Source: an uncultured Rubrobacteraceae bacterium (lineage in GTDB: Bacteria; Actinomycetota; Rubrobacteria; Rubrobacterales; Rubrobacteraceae). From it: DNA of 15,432 nucleotides. Positions within the stretch are counted from its first letter, which is position 1; the number at the start of each line of letters is the position of its first letter. A program made the position numbers and the translations under genes. Under the pieces are notes generated by a model that did not search any database, had not been told where the DNA came from, and was given only the letters and a program-made list of their open reading frames with translations. Below, in pieces: positions 5,836 through 12,675 of this stretch. The DNA lies in NCBI GenBank assembly GCA_902806015.1, contig CADCUZ010000018.1:1-15432 (forward strand), in the 5' to 3' direction.

Positions 5836-6954
5836 CTACCTCCGCGCTTCGGCCTCCGACTCGGCTTCGGCCTCCTCCTGTGCGATGGCGCCGCCGGAGA
5901 TCTGGACTATGTCGTCCTCGATTGAGGAGATGGTGCCGTCCATGCCGCTCCAGACGCCGATGGAGAAGCCCTCTTCGACGGGCTCGCCGATCTTCTGGCC
6001 GAAGGAGACCTGATCTCCCTCGGAAACGAGCGGCGTGGCGGGCTTGAGGAAACGGCCGCCGAGCGGGAGGCTTACGCCGCTGACCCTGCCGACGAGCGAG
6101 GTGACGCCCTCCTCGGGAAGCTGGGTCTTTATGTCCGCGTACTCCTTGGACGCCACGCCCTTCGGGATGACGAGGAAGCCGTTGGTGGTGCGCCGCACGT
6201 AGGCGTCGCCCTCGCCGAGGGACTCTATGCCCATCTCGTTGAGGTAGGGGCCGCCGTCGATCACGGAGACGTTGCCCGCCTCGGCCTCGACGTCCATGCC
6301 GGCGAGCTTTATGAGCTCGGTGGCCGAGGAGCCGAGCGGCACCTCAAAGAGCTTGAGCGGGATGTCGGGGCCGAAGATGTTCACGAACTTGGTGGTGACG
6401 GGCTTGCCCAAAAACAACGCGTTGTAGATGTTGAGCAGCGTCTCGGAGTTCTGGACGATATGCCCGGCGTCGAGCGGGAGGCCGGGACGCTTGGAGCCGT
6501 CGGGCATCTCGACCCGGCGCGGGACCCACTTCTCCTTGTCCTCGTTAAAGATGTTCTTGATGAGCGTCTTCTCCTCGCCCATCGAGTACTTGTCCGGCAC
6601 CAGGCTGACGGAGTAGAGACCGTTGGCGTTCTCCTTGTAGCGGGAGAACCACTCCTCGTCCTTGAAGTGGACGCCCATGATCACGTCCTCGATGCCGAAG
6701 ATGGCCTTCATGGCGTCGAAAAGCTCCAGGAACTCGCCGAAGTACTCGCGGTGGATCAGCTTGTCGCCCCAGTAGCCCGGCTCGGACTCCGTGCAGTTGA
6801 CGATCAGGTTCGGCTGCGGGTTCTTCCACTTGAAGTAGGTCGGGAACCCGCCGCCGCCGGCCCCCACGATGCCGGCCTGGCGCATCAGCTCGACCGCATC
6901 CTCCCTGCTAAGGGCCTTTACCTCCTCGAGCGTGCGCTTCTTCAACTCAGCCAA
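5836..6954 (-). CDS. RnfC/PduS/PrdC-like electron-transfer protein without Fe-S cluster motif
   Basis: This 372-residue protein has the complex I 51-kDa-like FMN/NADH domain at its N-terminus: QAGIVGAGGGGFPTYFKW at 26-43, VNCTESEPGY at 52-61 and KYSMGEEKTLI near 122-132. LPLDAGHIVQN (159-169) is also RnfC-like. An SLBB-like segment follows (about 190-265, with TTNGFLVIPKG at 256-266), then a barrel-sandwich hybrid domain (about 300-352). An acidic tail (EEAEAESEAEA) ends it. RnfC and PduS normally carry cysteine motifs for two [4Fe-4S] clusters; the only cysteine here is Cys54. I chose TTG 6954 because GGAGG lies 9 nt upstream and the family N-terminus fits; TTG 7002 is possible. No rnf, pdu or prd partner is in the window. 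A flavin-dependent NADH role is inferred. Confidence 0.75.
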   Translation of the reverse strand: MAELKKRTLEEVKALSREDAVELMRQAGIVGAGGGGFPTYFKWKNPQPNLIVNCTESEPGYWGDKLIHREYFGEFLELFDAMKAIFGIEDVIMGVHFKDEEWFSRYKENANGLYSVSLVPDKYSMGEEKTLIKNIFNEDKEKWVPRRVEMPDGSKRPGLPLDAGHIVQNSETLLNIYNALFLGKPVTTKFVNIFGPDIPLKLFEVPLGSSATELIKLAGMDVEAEAGNVSVIDGGPYLNEMGIESLGEGDAYVRRTTNGFLVIPKGVASKEYADIKTQLPEEGVTSLVGRVSGVSLPLGGRFLKPATPLVSEGDQVSFGQKIGEPVEEGFSIGVWSGMDGTISSIEDDIVQISGGAIAQEEAEAESEAEARR

Positions 6955-7024
6955 AACTCTTTCCCTCCGAACGCCGTTTGCCCTGGATGCTTTCAGTTGC
7001 AATATCCACCTAACTATGGCAGTC

Positions 7025-7030
7025 AGTATA
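7025..7030 (-). promoter_or_regulatory. Candidate -10 box for the RnfC-like gene
   Basis: On the minus strand TATACT (5 of 6 to consensus) occurs, with TAGCAA 17 bp upstream as a weak -35. Transcription would begin near 7018 and give a leader of about 60 nt that contains the GGAGG used for TTG 6954. Confidence 0.45.
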
Positions 7031-7071
7031 ACCTTTGCGCCTTTATGTTGCTAGTTCGGGACGCGCTGCGA

Positions 7072-7080
7072 TGGTAGACT
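7072..7080 (+). promoter_or_regulatory. Candidate extended -10 box for the 7091 gene
   Basis: TGGTAGACT fits TGnTAnnnT. The TAGACT box ends exactly 10 nt before ATG 7091, so the mRNA would have almost no leader. A GGGGA in the gap could act as a weak ribosome site. Confidence 0.4.
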
Positions 7081-7090
7081 GGGGACGGTT

Positions 7091-7315
7091 ATGAGGCTGT
7101 CTAGGCTGACGTCAAACCTCCTTCTCGCCTGCGGCATCGTCACGCTGTTCTCCTGGACGACGCGGGCCTACACCTGGTACGCAAACGACCTGCAAGCCGA
7201 CCCCTATCTGGCGCTTGTTCACTTCCCGATCATCGGCGTGTTCCTGGTCATCGGGGCCTACCTGACGTACGTGGGCGTAAAGGGTCGCAGGGCCGCCCGC
7301 CCAAGAAGCGGCTAG
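7091..7315 (+). CDS. Small two-helix membrane protein of unknown function
   Basis: This 74-residue protein has two predicted transmembrane helices, at about 8-24 (NLLLACGIVTLF region) and 40-62 (ALVHFPIIGVFLVIGAYLTYVGV). A short loop (25-39) with Trp, Tyr and Asp lies between them, and a basic tail (KGRRAARPR) suggests a cytoplasmic C-terminus. I do not recognise the family. The gene stands alone: it is divergent from the RnfC-like gene and convergent with the capD-like gene, whose stop lies 26 bp away. The hydrophobic pattern and the fitting promoter make a real gene likely. Confidence 0.7.
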   Translation: MRLSRLTSNLLLACGIVTLFSWTTRAYTWYANDLQADPYLALVHFPIIGVFLVIGAYLTYVGVKGRRAARPRSG

Positions 7316-7341
7316 GGGCGGGGCGCCGCGGGGTTGGCGGT

Positions 7342-9300
7342 CTACCAGTCCTTGGGAACGTAGTTGAGGTTGGCCTCTTTGACCTCGGCCCCGTAAGAGG
7401 AGTAGTTCGGGACGGCGCGGCGGAGGAGTTCGAGGGACTTGCCGGCCTCCTGGTTGCGGGCGTGGGAGATCATGGGTTCCAGGACCTGCGAGAGCTCGGA
7501 GCCGTCGGGGGGGCTCATGTTCTCGGAGGCGAGGCGGAAGACCATCTGGTGGCCGGTCTCCGTCCTCTGTTCGTCCTCCTCGAAGAGTTCCTCCCTAAGC
7601 TTCTCGCCGGGGCGGAGGCCCACGAACTTTATCTTTATGTTCGGGGCGCCCATTATCTCGATCATCTTGCGGGCGAGGTCCGTGATGGCGACGGGGCGTC
7701 CCATCTCCAGGACGTAGGTGCCGTAGCCTTCGGCCATCGCCCCGGCCTGCAGGATCAGGGAGACCGCCTCGGGGATGGTCATAAAGTACCGGATCATGTC
7801 CGGGTGAGTCACGGTGACGGGGCCGCCGGCCTCTATCTGCTGGCGGAAGGTCGGCACCACGGAGCCGCGGCTGCCGAGCACGTTGCCGAAGCGCACCGAG
7901 GCGTAGACCGTCTCCGGGTACTCGGCAGAGAGGCTCTTCACTATCATCTCGGCGAGGCGCTTGGTGGCACCCATCACGTTGACGGGATGGACGGCCTTGT
8001 CGGTCGAGACGTTGACGAACTTGCTCGCCCCGTAGGCCCCGGCGGCCCGGGCTACGTTGAGGGTGCCAAAGACGTTGTTGGTGATACACTCGGCGGCCTG
8101 GAGCTCCATCATCGGGACGTGCTTGTAGGCGGCGGCGTGGAACACGAGCTGCGGGCGGAACCTCTCGAAGACGAAGCTCACGCGCTCGGGGTTCGTCACG
8201 TCGCCGACGGAGGTCTCCGCGTCGTAGAAGTCGTTGCGGTGGAGCTCCTCGTTGAGGTAGTAGAGGCCGCTCTCGTCGCGGTCTAGCAGGACCAGCTGGG
8301 CGGGTCCGAGGCGCGAGATCTGACGACTGAGCTCCCTGCCTATGGAGCCCGCGGCGCCCGTGACGAGCACCCGCTTGCCGTTGACGTAGCCAGAGAGGGC
8401 GTCAAGGTCTATGTCCACCGGCTCGCGCCCGAGGAGGTCCTCGATCTGGAGCTCGCGCAGCTTGATGGTGCCCTCGGAGAGGAACTCCCCGAGGTCGGGC
8501 ATGACCTTCACCGCGGCCGAAGCGCGGGTGGAGGTGCGCCAGATCAGGTCCATCTCCTCCCGGCTTGCCTGCGGTATGGCTACGATGACCTGGTCTATGC
8601 CGTGCTGGGAGATGACCTCCCCGAGGTCCGCGACCACCCCAAGGACCGGCGCGCCTTCTATGTGCCGGCCGACCTCGGCGGGCGTCCCGCTGATGAAGCC
8701 CACCACCTGCGTCTCCGAGGCCGCCGTGCGCCAGATGTGTCCGGCGAGCGCCACGCCGGGCTCCCCCGTCCCCACGATGGCCGTCCGCGTCCGGCGGCCG
8801 ACCTCCCGCAAGGAGAGCTCGTAGAACACGCGCGGGTAGAGCCGCACGGCCACGAGCTGCACGTAGGCGAGCACCGAACCCATCAGCGGCAGGGAGAGCG
8901 GAACGGGATTGGGGTCCATGATGCCAAAACCGTACGGCCCTACCGCGAACACGGCGATGAAGAGCCCCCCGGCGGCTATGGCCGTCGCGCTCAACACCCG
9001 CACACCCTGGTGGATGCCGGTGTAGCGCAGGATGCTCTGGTAGACCCCGCTCTCGTTCAGCAGCAACACGAAAGCCAGCGCCGAGAAGATCGCGAACGGC
9101 AAGAACGTGCTCCAGAATTCCGGTGGCACGTTGCCCGCGAACCTAAAGAGCAGGGCGACCGCGAACGATTCGATGACTATCAGGGCGTCCACGAGCATCG
9201 CCGCCCCACGCCTGAAGGCCGGCGGCGAGCGGTGGAAGGCCCGCTGCAGCCGGTCCACGGAACCCAAAAGCCGTTCCCCCATCCTGCCGAAAAGCCACAT
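7342..9300 (-). CDS. Membrane-bound nucleotide-sugar 4,6-dehydratase (CapD/WbpM/FlaA1 family)
   Basis: This 652-residue protein has the full long-form architecture. Four transmembrane helices lie at about 33-55, 63-83, 103-123 and 137-155. A CoA-binding-like Rossmann domain follows (IVGTGEPG at 175-182), then the catalytic SDR domain with TGAAGSIG at 314-321 and NVSTDKAVHPVNVMGATKR at 430-448. The usual SDR tyrosine is replaced by Met443 with Lys447 kept, as is typical of the WbpM/FlaA1 class. Members convert UDP-GlcNAc (or UDP-GalNAc) to a 4-keto-6-deoxy sugar, the entry to bacillosamine, QuiNAc or FucNAc in surface glycans and glycoproteins. It lies 115 bp downstream of the WecA-like gene on the same strand and has its own candidate promoter. 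ATG 9300 has no Shine-Dalgarno. Confidence 0.93.
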   Translation of the reverse strand: MWLFGRMGERLLGSVDRLQRAFHRSPPAFRRGAAMLVDALIVIESFAVALLFRFAGNVPPEFWSTFLPFAIFSALAFVLLLNESGVYQSILRYTGIHQGVRVLSATAIAAGGLFIAVFAVGPYGFGIMDPNPVPLSLPLMGSVLAYVQLVAVRLYPRVFYELSLREVGRRTRTAIVGTGEPGVALAGHIWRTAASETQVVGFISGTPAEVGRHIEGAPVLGVVADLGEVISQHGIDQVIVAIPQASREEMDLIWRTSTRASAAVKVMPDLGEFLSEGTIKLRELQIEDLLGREPVDIDLDALSGYVNGKRVLVTGAAGSIGRELSRQISRLGPAQLVLLDRDESGLYYLNEELHRNDFYDAETSVGDVTNPERVSFVFERFRPQLVFHAAAYKHVPMMELQAAECITNNVFGTLNVARAAGAYGASKFVNVSTDKAVHPVNVMGATKRLAEMIVKSLSAEYPETVYASVRFGNVLGSRGSVVPTFRQQIEAGGPVTVTHPDMIRYFMTIPEAVSLILQAGAMAEGYGTYVLEMGRPVAITDLARKMIEIMGAPNIKIKFVGLRPGEKLREELFEEDEQRTETGHQMVFRLASENMSPPDGSELSQVLEPMISHARNQEAGKSLELLRRAVPNYSSYGAEVKEANLNYVPKDW

Positions 9301-9308
9301 AGGGAGGG

Positions 9309-9314
9309 ATTCTA
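9309..9314 (-). promoter_or_regulatory. Candidate leaderless -10 box for the capD-like gene
   Basis: On the minus strand TAGAAT ends 8 nt before ATG 9300, with the spacer CCCTCCCT. The spacer is pyrimidine-only, so no Shine-Dalgarno is possible. This is the clearest of the candidate leaderless starts here. Confidence 0.5.
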
Positions 9315-9415
9315 ACTTTTGTGGGCGGATCTAACCAGTTTTTCGGCCGGCCCGTCGTGGCGCCCCGGACCGCGGCCCCTGGATCCCCGTACCCAGCCCC
9401 AGCGGCCGGCTCAGG

Positions 9416-10402
9416 CTAGCCGACCAGCTTCGGTAGCGCCGCGAGCGCCGCGCAGAGCGCGACAGCCAGGATCAGGCCTAGCGGCACGAAGAGGCCGTTT
9501 TCGGCCACGAGAAGCGCCGCGAGGCCCGCGACCACGCTCGCGCCGTAGTAGAGGTTGCTGGTGCGGCGGTGGAGCCCGACAGCCGGGGTTATGCGCTGGT
9601 AGATGTGCTCCCGGTGGGCCAAAAAGATGCTCTTGCCGGCCCCGCTTCGCAGGCGCCGGAAGAGGGTGATGGCGGTGTCGAACAGGTAGGGAAGGAAGAC
9701 CAAGGCGCCTGCTACGAAGCCCAAAGGCGTCCAGGGCTCGCCCGGCGGCACGGGGGCGTAAAGGGCCACCGCGGCCAGCGAGAAGCCCAGGAAGTACGCG
9801 CCGGAGTCGCCGATAAACATTGAGGCCGGGCTCACGTTCCAGACGAGGAACCCCGCCGTCGCCCCTATCAGGGCGGGGAGGATGCCCCCGGGCTGGCCCG
9901 CGAGCGGGATGAGGAAGAAGGCGTTGACGATCGCGACGCCGCCCGTGAAGCCGTCTATGCCGTCCATAAAGTTGAAGGCGTTGCTGAGCGCCACGATCCA
10001 GAAGACCCCCACCGCAAAGACGACCACCCACAACGCGCCGGGGGCCTCGGAGAGCAGCGGCGGCGGATAAAAAAAGGTGAGGCCGGTGGCGGCGAGCGCC
10101 TGGGCCGCCGCCTTGGTGCCGAAGTGGAGGTTCGAGAGGTCGTCGGCGAGGCCGACGGTCCAGATCACGGCCGCCGCCATCAGGAGCGGCCACGCCGCTT
10201 CTGGCCGCAGGACCGCAACCCCGGCCAGCGTGCCGGTAAAGATGGCGACCCCGCCGAGCCGCGGCGTCGGGACCTCGTGGGAGGAGCGGAGGTTCGGCAC
10301 GTCGAGCAGGCTCCGTCCGACGGCGTACTTCACGAGCAGCGGCACGAGCGCACCCGCGACCAGGAACGCCAACCCCCCGGCGACCACCGTCCCGGTCGTC
10401 AC
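9416..10402 (-). CDS. WecA/MraY-family undecaprenyl-phosphate sugar-1-phosphate transferase
   Basis: This 328-residue, roughly ten-helix membrane protein has the family signatures: SSHEVPTPRLGG at 40-51, Mg2+-binding aspartates in GLADDLSN (84-91), AFNFMDGIDGFTGG at 142-155, FIGDSGAYFLGF near 217-228 and HREHIYQRI near 273-281. These enzymes transfer a sugar-1-phosphate (GlcNAc-1-P for WecA/TagO) from UDP-sugar to the polyprenyl phosphate carrier on the inner face of the membrane. It is closer to the WecA/TagO group than to MraY because of HREHIYQR and the absence of a peptidoglycan cluster. The start is GTG 10402, 12 bp after the vapC-like stop, with GGGGA just after that stop serving as ribosome site. 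Transcription may therefore come partly through the toxin-antitoxin genes. Confidence 0.92.
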   Translation of the reverse strand: MTTGTVVAGGLAFLVAGALVPLLVKYAVGRSLLDVPNLRSSHEVPTPRLGGVAIFTGTLAGVAVLRPEAAWPLLMAAAVIWTVGLADDLSNLHFGTKAAAQALAATGLTFFYPPPLLSEAPGALWVVVFAVGVFWIVALSNAFNFMDGIDGFTGGVAIVNAFFLIPLAGQPGGILPALIGATAGFLVWNVSPASMFIGDSGAYFLGFSLAAVALYAPVPPGEPWTPLGFVAGALVFLPYLFDTAITLFRRLRSGAGKSIFLAHREHIYQRITPAVGLHRRTSNLYYGASVVAGLAALLVAENGLFVPLGLILAVALCAALAALPKLVG

Positions 10403-10414
10403 CCCGACCGTCCC

Positions 10415-10825
10415 CTACAAGAACGGGTTCTCGACACGCATCCCCTCTATGACCTGCCCATGCTGCAGGTTTTCCGTGAAGAGCCGGTCGGCGCCGGACT
10501 TCAACGCGGCCTCCACGATCAGGGCATCCCAGAAAGAGACGGACATCTCTCTGGTACGACGGGCAGCACCTAGCACGATTCCTACGTCCTCGGACAGCGT
10601 CCTGAAGGTCGAGAAATAGTCGACCATCTCCTGGGCCTGCCTCTCCGAGAGCGGGCTGCGTAATCTTCTAGAAGCCGAGTAGAACTCACGGAGAACCTGG
10701 ACCGAAATCGCGCCGTTGCCCCGTACCAGGTGCGCCTCTACCAACTCGCCCGCCGGGCCGGACTTGGTAGCCGCGTCCCTATCCACCGAGTAGATCAGGA
10801 TGTTGGTATCGAAAAACGGGGGCAT
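10415..10825 (-). CDS. PIN-domain ribonuclease toxin (VapC-like)
   Basis: This 136-residue protein, typical VapC length, has the metal-binding acidic residues of a PIN nuclease: Asp6 (FFDTN), Glu47 (VLREF), Asp100 (FWDALI) and Glu118 (FTENLQHG, after GADR). VapC toxins are Mg2+-dependent endoribonucleases, many cutting tRNA or rRNA, and are held in check by the cognate antitoxin. ATG 10825 is preceded by AAGGGAG at a good distance and lies 10 bp after the antitoxin stop, so the pair is bicistronic. The full active site is intact. It lies 12 bp before the WecA-like start. Confidence 0.9.
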   Translation of the reverse strand: MPPFFDTNILIYSVDRDAATKSGPAGELVEAHLVRGNGAISVQVLREFYSASRRLRSPLSERQAQEMVDYFSTFRTLSEDVGIVLGAARRTREMSVSFWDALIVEAALKSGADRLFTENLQHGQVIEGMRVENPFL

Positions 10826-10835
10826 TGTTTCTCCC

Positions 10836-11102
10836 TTACAACGGCCCCTCGGGCCGGTTTCTCACGATCGGCCGGTTGTACAGCTCTTCCCGCTTCGGCA
10901 ACCCTCGGCCACCGCTCCCCATGCCCGAACTCTTGGCGAGCTCCTGGATCTTGCGCCATGCCTCCAGCCGTCCCCGCCGCACGCCCGCGTAATCCTCTAG
11001 GTAGTCCCGCAGCAGCGCGTTCACCGACGTGCCCTCCTCAAGAGCCCGAATCCTGGCCCTCTTCACCGTCTCCTCGTCCACCGTGATCGTCAGGTTCGCC
11101 AT
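10836..11102 (-). CDS. Ribbon-helix-helix antitoxin (VapB-like)
   Basis: This 88-residue protein begins MANLTITVDEETVKRAR and continues with ALEEGTSVNALLRDYL. This is the beta strand plus two helices of a ribbon-helix-helix DNA-binding domain (residues 1-36). The basic, Gly-rich C-terminal part (about 40-88) would wrap the toxin. AAAGGAG precedes ATG 11102 at 5 nt. A perfect 11-bp palindrome overlapping the -10 box lies 30 bp upstream, as expected for autorepression by the antitoxin or the complex. It directly precedes the PIN-domain toxin gene. It may bind DNA through the ribbon like CopG or VapB antitoxins. Confidence 0.85.
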   Translation of the reverse strand: MANLTITVDEETVKRARIRALEEGTSVNALLRDYLEDYAGVRRGRLEAWRKIQELAKSSGMGSGGRGLPKREELYNRPIVRNRPEGPL

Positions 11103-11131
11103 GCCCGCTCCTTTGTGTGCCGCACGGGATC

Positions 11132-11142
11132 AGTGTAACACT
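11132..11142 (-). promoter_or_regulatory. Palindromic operator overlapping the vapB -10 box
   Basis: AGTGT and ACACT form a perfect 5+1+5 palindrome. On the minus strand TACACT (11132-11137) can serve as the -10 box, with transcription starting about 22-25 nt before the vapB ATG. The palindrome also overlaps the stop codon of the upstream SDR gene (11141-11143). Ribbon-helix-helix antitoxins usually bind such short palindromes. Confidence 0.5.
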
Positions 11143-12028
11143 ACTCGGGTTTCGGCCTCACTAGCCCGACCGCACGCAACCGGGCGACCTCCAGCTTTAT
11201 GCCTTCGCGGAAGGGACGGGGCGCGTAGCCGAGGTCGCGGCGGGCGTCGTCGTAGGGGTAGGCTTTGTCCTCCCGCAGCCGGAGCACCTGCTCGCTCCGG
11301 ATCGGCAGCGGCAGCCCCAGCGCCTCCGTGAGGAGCAGCGTCCGGCGTATGGGCTCCAGCGGCAGCCGGACGAGGCGTGGCTCCCTGCCCAGGGCGCGCG
11401 CGGCCGTCTCGACCAGCGCCTCGTAGGGGAGCGGCTCGGCGCCGGGCAGGTCGTAGGAACGGCCGACGGCGGCGGGGCGGACGAGGGCCTCGTAGACGCC
11501 GCGGGCGCAGTCCTCGTGGTAGACGGGCTGCCAGAGGTTCGTGCCGGGGCCGAACACGGGAAAGACCGGGGAGCGGTCCAGGAAGCGCAGGAGACGGTGG
11601 ACGTTCTTGTCGCGCTCGGAGCCGTAGATCATGGTCGGTCGGACCACCGTCCAGTCGAGCCCGCTGGCGCGTACAACCTCTTCCATGCGCCGCTTCGGGC
11701 CGGAGCGGAAATCGTAGGCCGAGTGCGCGCTCGTGCTGCCGACGATTACCAGCCGGGCGACGCCCGCGCGGCGGGCCGCCCCCACAACGGAGGGGGCGTA
11801 CTCTATTCCGGCGACGTGCAGGAGGGCATCCGCGCCGCGGAGCGCCCGGCAGAGGTCTCCCTCGTCGGAGGCGTCCCCGCGGAAGAGCTCTCCTCCTTCC
11901 CCGTCGAGCCGCGAGGCGTTGGGGCTCCCCACGCGAACCAGGCAGCGCGCCTCGTGCCCCTCCGCGAGCAGCAGCGTCAGCAGCTCGAACCCGAGCAGCC
12001 CCGTGGCGCCCGTCAGGAGCACCTTCAT
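11141..12028 (-). CDS. Atypical SDR NAD(P)-binding epimerase-like protein
   Basis: This 295-residue protein has an N-terminal Rossmann fold, with TGATGLLG at 6-13 for the dinucleotide. FRGDASD follows near 49-55 and LLHVAGIEYA near 70-79. The VRPTMIYG motif near 133-140 is typical of NAD-dependent epimerase/dehydratase and NDUFA9-like atypical SDRs. The canonical YxxxK pair is not clear: the region reads STSAHSAYDFRSGPKRRMEE, so classical epimerase chemistry is uncertain. A nucleotide-sugar or quinone/lipid-linked reductase role is possible. ATG 12028 follows CCAGG. The gene is 48 bp after the lipoprotein gene and 38 bp before vapB, all on one strand. Context suggests sugar metabolism, but this is inference. 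Confidence 0.82.
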   Translation of the reverse strand: MKVLLTGATGLLGFELLTLLLAEGHEARCLVRVGSPNASRLDGEGGELFRGDASDEGDLCRALRGADALLHVAGIEYAPSVVGAARRAGVARLVIVGSTSAHSAYDFRSGPKRRMEEVVRASGLDWTVVRPTMIYGSERDKNVHRLLRFLDRSPVFPVFGPGTNLWQPVYHEDCARGVYEALVRPAAVGRSYDLPGAEPLPYEALVETAARALGREPRLVRLPLEPIRRTLLLTEALGLPLPIRSEQVLRLREDKAYPYDDARRDLGYAPRPFREGIKLEVARLRAVGLVRPKPE

Positions 12029-12076
12029 CCTGGCCTCGAGTCCGGTCTCCGGGCGCGGGACGTGCCTCGCCCGTTC

Positions 12077-12526
12077 CTAGTTCGCGTTCCCGCCCTCTTC
12101 GGAGGGCTCCTGCCCCGGGACCCCGAAGAGGTTCACGCTAAGTGCCCGGCCCGGGCCCTTAGCGCGGTCGACGTACCCGATCTGGGCCTGCTGGCCCCTC
12201 GCGATGTCGCCGATCTCGGCCTTCTTGCCGCCGAGCGTGATGTCGGCCCTCTTATTGACCTTGAAAGACAGCTGCTTTTCGCCCCGGGCCTCCGCGGCCG
12301 GCTTCAGGTATACCTTCCTCTTGTCCTCCTCGAAGGCCCGGATCGTGCCGAGCGCTATCTTCCTGTCGGACCCGCCCGTATCAGCGGCCTTGCCTCCCTG
12401 TTGCTTTTTGTCCCTCTCGTTCCCTGACTGGTCGCCCCCACCGCAGCCGGCAACCAGGGCGGCGAGAAGGACGGATACCACGAACAGGGCGAGAAGGGGC
12501 CTCACCGCGTTTTCTCTGGCACGCAT
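12077..12526 (-). CDS. Secreted lipoprotein of unknown function
   Basis: This 149-residue protein has a type II signal peptide: a basic N-terminus (MRARENAVR), a hydrophobic stretch (10-24) and lipobox LVAGC with the modified cysteine at 28. A Gly/Gln/Lys-rich linker (29-55) leads to a small globular domain (about 57-137) of the pattern GTI...VYLKP...KVNKRADITLGGKKAEIGDI. This resembles the small beta-barrel (DUF5666-like) domains found in other secreted actinobacterial proteins; the resemblance is from memory and not searched. It probably stays anchored outside the membrane. A strong ribosome site, AAGGAG, lies 6 nt before the ATG. It has its own candidate promoter (12567-12596). Confidence 0.8.
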   Translation of the reverse strand: MRARENAVRPLLALFVVSVLLAALVAGCGGGDQSGNERDKKQQGGKAADTGGSDRKIALGTIRAFEEDKRKVYLKPAAEARGEKQLSFKVNKRADITLGGKKAEIGDIARGQQAQIGYVDRAKGPGRALSVNLFGVPGQEPSEEGGNAN

Positions 12527-12566
12527 AGGATCTCCTTAGCCCGTGGGAACCGGGGACTACCCCGCC

Positions 12567-12596
12567 AAACTAGCAGAGGAGACGAGGGCTTATCAA
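12567..12596 (-). promoter_or_regulatory. Candidate promoter of the lipoprotein gene
   Basis: On the minus strand TTGATA (12591-12596) and TAGTTT (12567-12572) are separated by 18 bp. The -35 is good and the -10 is weak. It would give a leader of about 33 nt ending with the AAGGAG of the lipoprotein gene. It lies in the gap divergent from the glycosyltransferase gene. Confidence 0.4.
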
Positions 12597-12675
12597 CCGT
12601 GGCGGCGTCCGGCGGGTGGCGAACCGGCGGGTTCCCGATTAAGGTGGCGTAGCTGTCTTGCGGGGAGGTCGGAGG

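Noticed and set aside
10415..11102. Toxin-antitoxin pair as part of a mobile element
   Set aside because: No transposase, integrase, terminal inverted repeats or target duplications are visible, and base composition resembles that of its neighbours.
11377..12141. Open frame of 254 codons on the plus strand
   Set aside because: It is antisense to the SDR protein and made almost only of Arg, Pro, Gly and Ala.
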